From: an uncultured Roseovarius sp.
GTDB taxonomy: Bacteria > Pseudomonadota > Alphaproteobacteria > Rhodobacterales > Rhodobacteraceae
Length of the DNA: 64,000 nucleotides
Assembly: GCF_947489715.1 (NCBI RefSeq)
Contig: NZ_CANLER010000001.1
Span: 1,054,001 to 1,118,000 of the forward strand
Direction: 5' to 3'
Part shown: positions 34,170-42,205 of the stretch, one piece after another
Position numbering within the stretch: the first letter of the stretch is position 1
How the letters are laid out: each line of letters opens with the position of its first letter
Made by a program: the position numbers and the translations under genes
The notes under the pieces: generated by a model
What the model saw: the letters and a program-made list of their open reading frames with translations, nothing else
Told to the model about the DNA's origin: nothing
Databases searched by the model: none

Positions 34170-36713
34170 TTGACTGCCCGCAAGATGATCCGACGCATCA
34201 TGGCCCGTCGCGCACAGCTGACATTGCTGAGCGCAGCAGCAGCCTTTTGTCTTTTTGCGACAGCCATTCTGACAGCGCAGGTCTTTCTCAAGCTTGATGA
34301 TTATCGCACCGCTTATAGCGACAATATCCAGTGGACGGTTGCCAAACTTGAAGTGGAACACGCCAAATATGTCCATGCCGTTGAAAGGCTGAGCATTGAG
34401 CCTGATACCGGTCTGGCTGAGATGCGGCGACGGTTCGATATTTTCTACAGTCGGGTCAACACGATTGAAACCGCGCAGACCTACCGCCAGGTACTCAGTG
34501 GTGAACGCGCCCGCAATCTGGTTGCTGTCCTAAGCAAAGGTGTTCGCGAACAGGCTGAGATCGTGGATGCAAGCGATGCGCTGGTTTTGCAAAACCAGCC
34601 AGAATTGCTCCGCCTGGCACAAAATCTGACCACATCGGTTGTTCGTCTTTCCAGTATTGGTATCGCCTACGATGTCTCCCGTCGCGAGGAGCAAAGAACC
34701 CAGTTGGTCAGCAAGTTAACGCAACTCATCTTGCTCAGTCTTGCGCTCCTAATTACGCTCGCCGCGCTTCTCGCACTCTTCTGGCAACTCTATATCCGGT
34801 ATCGTCGGCGTGCGATGCAAAACCGCACGACCCTGAACCGTCTTGCGACCATCATCAACACCTCACAGGATGCCATTCTGGTTGTATGTCCAAGTGGCGC
34901 AATCCTTGAAGGCAATCGCGTGGCCCATGCCATCTTCGGCCTCCCGCATGACGGCAAGTTGCGTACAAACGTGTCCGATATTTTGTCAAAGTCCAATGAG
35001 GTCGGCATAGCAGAAGCGGTCACGGGCGATATGTTGATTGGTTCTTGTGCACAGGGTCCCAACCTCTGCACCAAACTGTCCGCACGTGACAAAACGGGCC
35101 GGACGTTCCCGATCGAACTATCGGCCAACATGGCCTCGCGATCCGGCGACAACGTCTGCGTCTGCTTTCTGCGTGATATTTCGCAACGCATCGCTACTGA
35201 AGCAGAAATGCACGCCGCCCGCGACAAGGCCCTTTCCGGTGAACGGGCCAAAGCACGTTTTCTGGGTATGATCAGCCATGAAATGCGGACACCACTCAAT
35301 GGTATATTGGGCGCGTTGGATTTGCTTGATGACACACCACTGACACCTGAGCAGGCGCGCTATACTCAGATCATGCAATCCTCGGGGCAATTGGTACTGA
35401 ACCAAATCAATGACGCGCTTGATGTGACACAGGCGGATGGTGAACATCTTAGCCTTGTAAGCAATCAGTTCGATCTGGACGCGTTGTTGAATGATCTGAT
35501 CCAAACTCAGCAAGCGCAGGCCGAACTGCAAAACAGCCATCTTCAGTTGGTGCGCTCTCCAGTTCCATTAGGAACGGTTTTAGGCGACCAGAACCGTCTG
35601 CATCAGGTTCTCCTAAATCTCTTGTCTAACGCTATAAAGTTCACCCGCGACGGTCAGATCACCATCGAAGCCACACGCCTTGGCCCGGCTGATGCACTAA
35701 GGGACGAAATCGAGTTCCAGATCAGCGACACCGGCATCGGTATCGACGAAGATGACCTGCCCCGCATTTTCGATGATTTCGTTCGCCTTGAGGATCAGAA
35801 TACTACCGAAGGTACTGGGCTTGGCTTAGGCATTGCAAAGCACCTCGTTACTCTAATGGGGGGCACGATCGGCGCAGAAAGTGTCTATGAAGAAGGCAGC
35901 CTTTTCTGGGTGCGCGTCCCGCTTCCACGTGCGCGAAGTACCGAAGCATTGCCACCCCATCACGAGTTGCACACGCTGCCACCACGCGCGCTGAGTGTGC
36001 TGGTGGTCGAAGATAACGATACCAGCCGGTTTGTTTTGAATGAAATGCTGTGCAAGGACGGCCATTTTGTAACTCTGACCAGGAATGGGTCAGAGGCGGT
36101 CGCCGCCGCCCATAACTGGTGCTTCGATCTGATTCTGATGGATATCAACATGCCCGGCATCGACGGGATTGAGGCCACGCGGCAAATCCGCAATGGAAAC
36201 GGCGCTTCAAAAGAAAGCCGCATCGTCGCCCTGACAGCACATTTCCGGCCCGAACATAACGAGCGTTTCAAAGGCGTTCAAATTGATGCAATCTGCACCA
36301 AACCACTGCGCCGCGCGGCTCTCAGAGATATTCTGTCAGGCGGGCCGGTGCGTGAACGTCCTGCCGGAGCGCAAACCGGCATCGACACCCAGGTTTTGGA
36401 TCAACTCTGCGCTGTGCTGCCCGCCCAAAATCTGACGCGCGTATTGGATGATTTTATCTCAGAAGGGCAGGATTTCATCGACGGGCTCTCCGATATCAAA
36501 GGCCGATCGAAGCCTGATTTTGCCGCGGAACTGCACCAATTCGCCGGTTCCGCTGCGACCTTCGGCGCTGTGGCGTTACAGACAGCCCTTTGCCGTGCGG
36601 AAAACGCCATTCTTTCTGGTGATCCCGCAGGTCTTGAGGAGGAACTCAAGGCCCTTCCCGGTTTGTGGAGCGCTACGACGGACGAAATAAACAACCGTCG
36701 TCACGCCGCCTAA
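34170..36713 (+). CDS. Hybrid sensor histidine kinase with receiver and HPt domains
   Basis: 847 residues. Two membrane helices (about 15-40 and 183-207) enclose a helical periplasmic domain of about 140 residues; then a PAS domain (about 222-340), HisKA with His370 in FLGMISHEMRTPLNGILG, HATPase (LLNLLSNAIKFT; SDTGIGI; GTGLGLGIAK), a receiver with D658 in LILMDINMPGIDG, and a C-terminal HPt domain with His789 in AAELHQFAGSAATFGA. This is a complete His-Asp-His relay whose last Asp would be D54 of the divergent LuxR regulator. The TTG start at 34170 has AAAGGGG about 8 bases upstream. The signal is unknown; the upstream periplasmic protein is the obvious candidate partner. Confidence 0.93.
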   Translation: MTARKMIRRIMARRAQLTLLSAAAAFCLFATAILTAQVFLKLDDYRTAYSDNIQWTVAKLEVEHAKYVHAVERLSIEPDTGLAEMRRRFDIFYSRVNTIETAQTYRQVLSGERARNLVAVLSKGVREQAEIVDASDALVLQNQPELLRLAQNLTTSVVRLSSIGIAYDVSRREEQRTQLVSKLTQLILLSLALLITLAALLALFWQLYIRYRRRAMQNRTTLNRLATIINTSQDAILVVCPSGAILEGNRVAHAIFGLPHDGKLRTNVSDILSKSNEVGIAEAVTGDMLIGSCAQGPNLCTKLSARDKTGRTFPIELSANMASRSGDNVCVCFLRDISQRIATEAEMHAARDKALSGERAKARFLGMISHEMRTPLNGILGALDLLDDTPLTPEQARYTQIMQSSGQLVLNQINDALDVTQADGEHLSLVSNQFDLDALLNDLIQTQQAQAELQNSHLQLVRSPVPLGTVLGDQNRLHQVLLNLLSNAIKFTRDGQITIEATRLGPADALRDEIEFQISDTGIGIDEDDLPRIFDDFVRLEDQNTTEGTGLGLGIAKHLVTLMGGTIGAESVYEEGSLFWVRVPLPRARSTEALPPHHELHTLPPRALSVLVVEDNDTSRFVLNEMLCKDGHFVTLTRNGSEAVAAAHNWCFDLILMDINMPGIDGIEATRQIRNGNGASKESRIVALTAHFRPEHNERFKGVQIDAICTKPLRRAALRDILSGGPVRERPAGAQTGIDTQVLDQLCAVLPAQNLTRVLDDFISEGQDFIDGLSDIKGRSKPDFAAELHQFAGSAATFGAVALQTALCRAENAILSGDPAGLEEELKALPGLWSATTDEINNRRHAA

Positions 36714-36814
36714 TCCAATCGCACACAAAAGCCCTGAAGGGCATCCCATCAAATCGACAGTTGTCTGCGATTTCAAAGGATCAATGATTGCAGTTTTTTC
36801 GAATTTATCGAATA

Positions 36815-36833
36815 TCTAATTACGTAAATTAGA
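36815..36833. promoter_or_regulatory. 19-base palindrome before LysR gene (candidate autoregulatory site)
   Basis: TCTAATT-ACGTA-AATTAGA has 7-base perfect arms and the T-n11-A layout of LysR-type boxes, ending 19 bases before the start codon of the LysR gene at 36853. Just upstream (36797-36815) is an AT-rich stretch with two TCGAAT-type repeats. The position suggests autorepression. Confidence 0.5.
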
Positions 36834-36852
36834 AATTTTCAATCAGCGGCGC

Positions 36853-37860
36853 ATGAAAAAATCCAAACTCAGCCTCAAATGGGTAGAAGTTTTCCAACTG
36901 GTCGCGCGCGGTGGGTCTGTCCAGTCTGCTGCAGAACAGGCTGGACTATCGGTCAGCACCGTTTCGCATCATCTCTCAAAACTCGAAGAAACCTTGGGCA
37001 CGCCCCTTTTCGATCACAGCCGCCGCCCGATGCCGCTGACCTCAGCCGGTGCGGGTTTCCTGCGCAATGCCGGCGCGGCCATGCGCCTTTTGCGCCAGGC
37101 CGAGATTGAGGCACAATCGCGAAGTTTTTCCGATACGCGCAATTTAACTCTGGCACTGGTTGAGGATTTTGATAGCGAGATTGCTCCGGAACTGGCCCGT
37201 ATCCTTTACGCCCATATGCCGAATTGCGCTTTTCGCCACCTGACCCGGCCCAGCCATGAGATACTGACACTTCTGCGCGATCAGGACATCGATATCGGCG
37301 TAGCCACCCAACCGCAATTCGACCAACCGGGTCTGATCGGGAAACCTCTGCTGCGGGATCCGTTCGTGTTAGCCGTTCCACTTGAAGACTCTATCGCTCC
37401 CGAGGAATATCTGAACGGAAACAGCAAGCTGCCCTTTCTGCGCTACAGCCAAAGCCAGATCATCGGCTCTCTGATAGAGGCACAATTACGTCGCCTGCGT
37501 ATTACGCTGCCCAACCGGTTCGAATTCGAGAGCAACCAATCAATCATGAACATGGTCGCCGATGGGTGCGGTTGGGCCATCACAACACCGACCTGTTACG
37601 CCCGAGCCCGCCGCTTTCATCGCCAACTGCGGCTGGTTCCCTTTCCCGGCAAAGGATTTTCCCGGACGCTTTCTGTATTCACTGCAGAAATTCACGACGA
37701 AACGGCAAAGAACACCGTTGTCGCCACATTACGCCAACTAATACAGACCCGCGCGATTGACCCTGCAGTCGCGCAACTGCCTTGGTTGAATGACCAATTC
37801 TGCTTGCTGAAGGATCAAGATTCTGTCCCTAGCGTAGACTTTTCAGTCAAGAGCAAGTGA
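36853..37860 (+). CDS. LysR family transcriptional regulator
   Basis: 335 residues. The N-terminal HTH reads LKWVEVFQLVARGGSVQSAA and LSVSTVSHHLSKLEETLGTP, and the sensor domain includes LTLALVEDFDSEIAPELARI and DIDIGVATQPQFDQPGLIGK. A C-terminal tail of about 30 residues exceeds the usual 300. Its gene converges with the MttB-type methyltransferase gene, and TCGAAA-type repeats occur both in its own upstream region and in the mttB/DMGDH intergenic region, so it may control those genes. That link is inference from position and motif only. Confidence 0.9.
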   Translation: MKKSKLSLKWVEVFQLVARGGSVQSAAEQAGLSVSTVSHHLSKLEETLGTPLFDHSRRPMPLTSAGAGFLRNAGAAMRLLRQAEIEAQSRSFSDTRNLTLALVEDFDSEIAPELARILYAHMPNCAFRHLTRPSHEILTLLRDQDIDIGVATQPQFDQPGLIGKPLLRDPFVLAVPLEDSIAPEEYLNGNSKLPFLRYSQSQIIGSLIEAQLRRLRITLPNRFEFESNQSIMNMVADGCGWAITTPTCYARARRFHRQLRLVPFPGKGFSRTLSVFTAEIHDETAKNTVVATLRQLIQTRAIDPAVAQLPWLNDQFCLLKDQDSVPSVDFSVKSK

Positions 37861-37902
37861 ACCACTACGGTGCCAACCTCACAACACTAGACCAAAGCGC
37901 AC

Positions 37903-39420
37903 TTACAGACTGATCTCAAAACGCTTGCGGATCGCGGCATCCTGCGCTTCGGTCAAGTAGTTGGGGTGATGCGTGGCTAATACGTCTCTCGCTTTTTCCC
38001 GGGCCATGGCCCAAGCATCAGGCGCGCCCTTGTCTGCCCAGGATTTTGGATCATCGCGATCAGCCAGTTCGGGATAGAAGTAATCCCGTTCCATCGCTGC
38101 CATGGTTTGCGCTTCGCCTAGAAAATGCCCATCCCCAAGCACTGCCTCGCAGATGGCTTCATAGCCCAAATTTTCCTCACTCACTTCCACACCACGCAGC
38201 GCGCGATATGTGGCCGAATGCATCTCGTCATCCAGAATGAACGCCTCGAAACTGGCACCTAAAAGCGACGCTGTCATACCTGATGACTCATAGATGAGAT
38301 TGCCGCCGGCTAACGCGGCCGCCAATGATGTGATCCCCTTTTCCACTCCGTATTGCGCGTCAATCGCCTTGGCGTCGCTCATCGAGGCGGCCACGCCCGA
38401 AGGCAGCCCCAGCCAGTTGCTGAGTTGCGCCGAAGCCGCGTTCAGCACCGCTATTTCGCCGCCGCCCCCAGCAAAGGCCCCGGTGCGCAGGTCGATGACC
38501 AGCGGCCAGTTGGAAAAAACCATCGGATGACCGGGCTTGATGGCGTTGACCATCACCAGACTGGCCAGCGTCTCGGCCAGCGACTGCGCCAAAAACCCCG
38601 CCAGCGTCGCCGGGGCGGTGGCCCCCGCCTGCGCCGCGGTTATGCAAGACAGGGGGATATTGTGTTTGAGACACTCAAAAGTCACATCAACCGCATCCTC
38701 GCCATAGCGCATCGGCGATATCACTGGACTGATATGCGCTTTAACGAAGGGCCGCGCGGCAAAGGCGCCTTTGCCCCCGGCGGCGATGTCGAACATCCCG
38801 ACAATCGGATCGACATGTTCGGCCAGCGTGAACGCCGTCGCCACCGGCTTGCTGGTGTTCTTCAACAGTACATATGCCGTATTCACATCCAGGTCATACG
38901 GGTCCGGCACGTCTGTCGCGATACAGCAGCGGGTGAACCAGCTGACATTGGTCAGTGTGTCCTGCAACCGCGCGAAATCGTGCAGATCCAGCAGGGTCGA
39001 AGGGCGATAGGCGCCCGTACTCATGTCCAGCACCTGCACAGCGGCGCCGCCGGTTCCGAAATGCACCGATTTGCCGCCAACCTCGATGGATCGCGCCGGA
39101 TCGCGGCCATGAAAGGTAAAGGTCTTGGCGGCCATGGCGATCGTTGCCTGAACCAGGGCGCGTGGCAGGCTGATCCGGTCGTTGCCCAGAGCGACCGCCC
39201 CTGCCCCGATCAGCACATCGGCCAGCCGGTCGGGAACCTCCCCCATGCCCAGATCTTCCAGCAGGCGCAGCGCCGTGGCGTAGATGCTGTGCATATCCGC
39301 CTCTCTCAGGGGAGTGTACTGCCCCCCCGGTTGCCCGGGTGCCGCCGGGTTCGCGGACGGCCCGGCAGCGCGCAGCGCCATCCTTTCACGCCGTCCTGAT
39401 CTGCGGGTCTGCGATGCCAT
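37903..39420 (-). CDS. Trimethylamine methyltransferase (MttB) family protein, non-pyrrolysine type
   Basis: 505 residues of the MttB superfamily of methylamine:corrinoid methyltransferases: FHGRDPARSIEVGGKSVHFGT, LHDFARLQDTLTNVSWFTRC and NLGYEAICEAVLGDGHFLG are recognisable family blocks. The frame is uninterrupted, with no internal TAG, so it lacks the pyrrolysine of archaeal trimethylamine enzymes and belongs with the MtgB-like members, some of which demethylate glycine betaine or other quaternary amines. No corrinoid protein gene accompanies it. It diverges from a DMGDH-like enzyme with about 180 bases between, suggesting joint use in betaine or methylated-amine breakdown. The substrate is not known. 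Confidence 0.88.
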   Translation of the reverse strand: MASQTRRSGRRERMALRAAGPSANPAAPGQPGGQYTPLREADMHSIYATALRLLEDLGMGEVPDRLADVLIGAGAVALGNDRISLPRALVQATIAMAAKTFTFHGRDPARSIEVGGKSVHFGTGGAAVQVLDMSTGAYRPSTLLDLHDFARLQDTLTNVSWFTRCCIATDVPDPYDLDVNTAYVLLKNTSKPVATAFTLAEHVDPIVGMFDIAAGGKGAFAARPFVKAHISPVISPMRYGEDAVDVTFECLKHNIPLSCITAAQAGATAPATLAGFLAQSLAETLASLVMVNAIKPGHPMVFSNWPLVIDLRTGAFAGGGGEIAVLNAASAQLSNWLGLPSGVAASMSDAKAIDAQYGVEKGITSLAAALAGGNLIYESSGMTASLLGASFEAFILDDEMHSATYRALRGVEVSEENLGYEAICEAVLGDGHFLGEAQTMAAMERDYFYPELADRDDPKSWADKGAPDAWAMAREKARDVLATHHPNYLTEAQDAAIRKRFEISL

Positions 39421-39500
39421 TGCCGTTCTCCACCATGCTTTCTCTTACTGGACGGCAAGCAGGGCGCGCTCGGCAAGCAGTTTCATCGGCTCCCAGATTA

Positions 39501-39532
39501 TTCGAAAATCTCTTTCGCTAATATCGAAAATC
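39501..39532. promoter_or_regulatory. TCGAAAATC direct repeats in the mttB/DMGDH intergenic region
   Basis: TCGAAAATC occurs at 39502-39510 and again at 39524-39532, exactly 22 bases (two helical turns) apart, and TTTCG (39513-39517) pairs with CGAAA (39525-39529) as a dyad. The site lies between two divergent genes and looks like an activator or repressor site; the nearby LysR protein is a candidate. Confidence 0.45.
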
Positions 39533-39600
39533 CTATCTTCCCCATTGACCAAACTGCGGTTTCGCCTGCCTCTGATCGCAATCAAGCTAGGAGGTCGCCC

Positions 39601-42006
39601 ATGAAGACCCAAACCCGTTGCGTCGTGATCGGCGGCGGCATTGCCGGCTGTTCGACCCTCTATCACCTCACGCAGGAAGGCTGGACCGATGTCGTTCTGG
39701 TCGAACGGGACGAGCTGACCAGCGGCACCACCTGGCATTCCGCCGCGCAGGTCACCAACTTCGGCATGAACCAGACCATGGTCGGCCTCAAGACCCATTC
39801 GATCAACCTTTACAAGGGACTTGCGGACGACCCCGAATACCCGATCAACTACCATCACGGCGATGGCGGCATCCGGCTGGCCAATACCGACGAACAACTG
39901 GACGGTTACCGCCATTTCGTCTCGATGGCGCGTGGCATGGATGTGCATTTCGAAGTGATCGACGCGCAAGAATGTGCCCGCCGCCACCCGCTGATCTCGA
40001 CCGACAACCTTTTGGGCGGTCTCTGGGACCCGCTCGATGGCGATATCGACCCGGCACAGCTTTGCCAGGCGCTGGCCCGGCGGGCACGGCATGCCGGTGC
40101 CGAGGTCTATCGGAACACGCCGGTGACCGGCCTGACCCAGCACAAGGATGACAGCTGGACCGTGCACACCAGCAAGGGCGATATCCGCGCCGAAATCGTC
40201 GTCAACGCCTGCGGCTACCGGGTCAACGAAGTGGGCGCGATGATGGGCGTGCATCATCCCGTCATGTCGATGGAACACCAGTATTTCCTGACCGAGCCGA
40301 TCCAGGCAATCATCGACGCAGGGCAGCGCATGCCGCTGCTGCGCTGCCCGATCAGCGACTACTACTGCCGGCAGGAAAAAAACGGGTTGCTGGTCGGCTT
40401 CTATGAGCAGGACTGCAAAACCTGGGGCATGGACGGGATCGACCCAAATTTTGTCAATGCGCTCTGCCCCGACGATCTGGACCGGGTGACCGACGTGCTT
40501 GAAGGCGCGTTCGCCCGCATGCCCGCCCTGATGGAGACGGGCATTCACACGGTGGTAAACGGCCCGATCACCTATACGATCGACGGCGCGCCGCTGGTCG
40601 GCCCGATCCCCGGCAAACGCAACGCCTTTTGCATCATCGGCCTGCGCGCAGGTCTGGGCGAAGGTGGCGGCCATGGCTGGCTGCTGGCGCAACAGATCGT
40701 GCATGGCGAAGCGTGTTACGACACGTGGCCGCTTGATCCGCGCCGGTTCACCGGTCACGGCAATGTCGAGATGTGCGCGCTCAAGGCAATCGAGGATTAT
40801 CAGAACGAATTCCGCTTCCATTTCCCGCATGAACATCGCCCCGCGGGCCGCCCGGCCAAGACCACGCCTCTGACCCCGATCCTAGCGGCGGAAGGCGCGG
40901 AATTCACCGTTGTGAACGGCTGGGAACGCGCCGACTATTTCAAGCCGTCTCAGGACTTCACGGAAGTACATTCCTTTAAATTCAATGAAGTATTTGACGT
41001 TGTTAAAGCAGAAATCGCCACCGTTCAGACCGGCGTCGGCCTCTGCGAGGTGAACGGTTTCAACCGATATGAACTCACCGGCTCGGGAGTGCATGATTTT
41101 CTCGACCGGATGATTTGTGGCCGGGTGCCGCGCAAATCCGGCCGCGTCGGACTGGGCTACCTGCTCAACCATCACGGCATGCTCAAATCCGAGGCGACCA
41201 TTGCTAATCTGCCAAATGGCAGCGTCTGGTACGGCTCCGCTGCTGCCGCTGAATGGCATGACATGGATTGGCTACAAAAGCACCTGCGCGCCGATGAGGA
41301 CGTGACGATCCGGTCATTGACCAACGATCAGACAATCCTTGTGCTGGCTGGCCCTAAATCGCGCGAGGTGATGCGCGCTGTCAGTCGCGCCGACTGGTCG
41401 GATAACGCTTTTCCCTGGCTCTCTGTACGCGAGTGCTTCATCGGTATCGCCCCCGCAACGGTCATGTCGGTCAGTTTCTCGGGTGAACGTGCTTACGAAA
41501 TACACGTGCCCAACAATCAGCTCTACGCGGCCTATCTGGCTTTGCGCAAGGCCGGTAATGATCACGGCCTCAAACTCTTCGGTGCCCGTGCGGTCGACTC
41601 CATGCGTCTTGAAATGGGCTATCTGCACTGGAAGGCGGACATCCTGACCGAATTCGACCCGTTCGAGACTGGCCTAGATCGCTTTGTCAAATTGGAAAAA
41701 TCCGAATTCATCGGCAAATCGGCCCTTGCTGAGCGCTACGCCAACGGTCCAAGCCGGAAACTGGTGACGCTAGAAGTGCATGGCAATATCGCGCCGGCAC
41801 ATCCGGGGGCATCACTGATGGCGGGCGAAAAGGTGGTTGGCACGGTCACCTCAGGCGATTGGGGGCATCGTGTCGGCAAGAACCTGGCCTATGCTTTCGT
41901 CGATCCAGCACTCGCTTCGCCCGGCACGAAATCAACCATCGACATTATCGGTGAACTGACCCCTGCCACGGTGATCGAAACTGGCCCCCACCCGCGACAA
42001 TTCTAG
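39601..42006 (+). CDS. FAD-dependent oxidoreductase / aminomethyltransferase (dimethylglycine dehydrogenase-like)
   Basis: 801 residues in two halves. The N-terminal half is a DAO-type flavoprotein: CVVIGGGIAGCSTLYHL for FAD and ELTSGTTWHSAAQ, where His46 matches the histidine that binds FAD covalently in dimethylglycine dehydrogenase. The C-terminal half (about 440-790) is a GcvT-like folate-binding domain (EVNGFNRYELTGSGVHDFLD, ERAYEIHVPNNQLYAAY, GAVDS-like GARAVDSMRLEMGY). Such enzymes oxidatively demethylate dimethylglycine or sarcosine and pass the carbon to tetrahydrofolate. AGGAGGT at 39589-39595 gives a strong ribosome site. It diverges from the MttB-family gene. The exact N-methyl substrate is uncertain. 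Confidence 0.9.
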   Translation: MKTQTRCVVIGGGIAGCSTLYHLTQEGWTDVVLVERDELTSGTTWHSAAQVTNFGMNQTMVGLKTHSINLYKGLADDPEYPINYHHGDGGIRLANTDEQLDGYRHFVSMARGMDVHFEVIDAQECARRHPLISTDNLLGGLWDPLDGDIDPAQLCQALARRARHAGAEVYRNTPVTGLTQHKDDSWTVHTSKGDIRAEIVVNACGYRVNEVGAMMGVHHPVMSMEHQYFLTEPIQAIIDAGQRMPLLRCPISDYYCRQEKNGLLVGFYEQDCKTWGMDGIDPNFVNALCPDDLDRVTDVLEGAFARMPALMETGIHTVVNGPITYTIDGAPLVGPIPGKRNAFCIIGLRAGLGEGGGHGWLLAQQIVHGEACYDTWPLDPRRFTGHGNVEMCALKAIEDYQNEFRFHFPHEHRPAGRPAKTTPLTPILAAEGAEFTVVNGWERADYFKPSQDFTEVHSFKFNEVFDVVKAEIATVQTGVGLCEVNGFNRYELTGSGVHDFLDRMICGRVPRKSGRVGLGYLLNHHGMLKSEATIANLPNGSVWYGSAAAAEWHDMDWLQKHLRADEDVTIRSLTNDQTILVLAGPKSREVMRAVSRADWSDNAFPWLSVRECFIGIAPATVMSVSFSGERAYEIHVPNNQLYAAYLALRKAGNDHGLKLFGARAVDSMRLEMGYLHWKADILTEFDPFETGLDRFVKLEKSEFIGKSALAERYANGPSRKLVTLEVHGNIAPAHPGASLMAGEKVVGTVTSGDWGHRVGKNLAYAFVDPALASPGTKSTIDIIGELTPATVIETGPHPRQF

Positions 42007-42122
42007 CGTCCCGGTCAAAAGCGCTTCCGACGCGTAAACCGGCAGATACAACAAGGGGTTAGTGCGCGATACGGCAGTGTTTGCGGTGGCAATTTGATCG
42101 ATAGATTTCTCCACATTCAAGA

Positions 42123-42169
42123 TGATCAAAAAGATCGGGCCTGACGCGAACGCCAGGCCCTTTTGATCA
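42123..42169. terminator. Bidirectional hairpin terminator between DMGDH-like gene and phoX
   Basis: GGGCCTG (42137-42143) pairs with CAGGCCC (42154-42160), followed by TTTT. The stem is extended by GATCAAAA on the left and TTTTGATC on the right with a 5-base bulge, so it can end transcription from both convergent genes. Confidence 0.75.
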
Positions 42170-42205
42170 ATGTCTGCACATCCAACTTGGTAAAAACAGA
42201 ACCCG

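Noticed and set aside
37903..39420. Pyrrolysine-type MttB
   Set aside because: The reading frame has no in-frame TAG, so it is the non-pyrrolysine form.
39445..40836. A 463-codon open frame on the minus strand
   Set aside because: It lies entirely antisense to the start of the clear DMGDH-like gene and reads as a typical high-GC shadow (His/Arg/Asp/Gly-rich, no domain).
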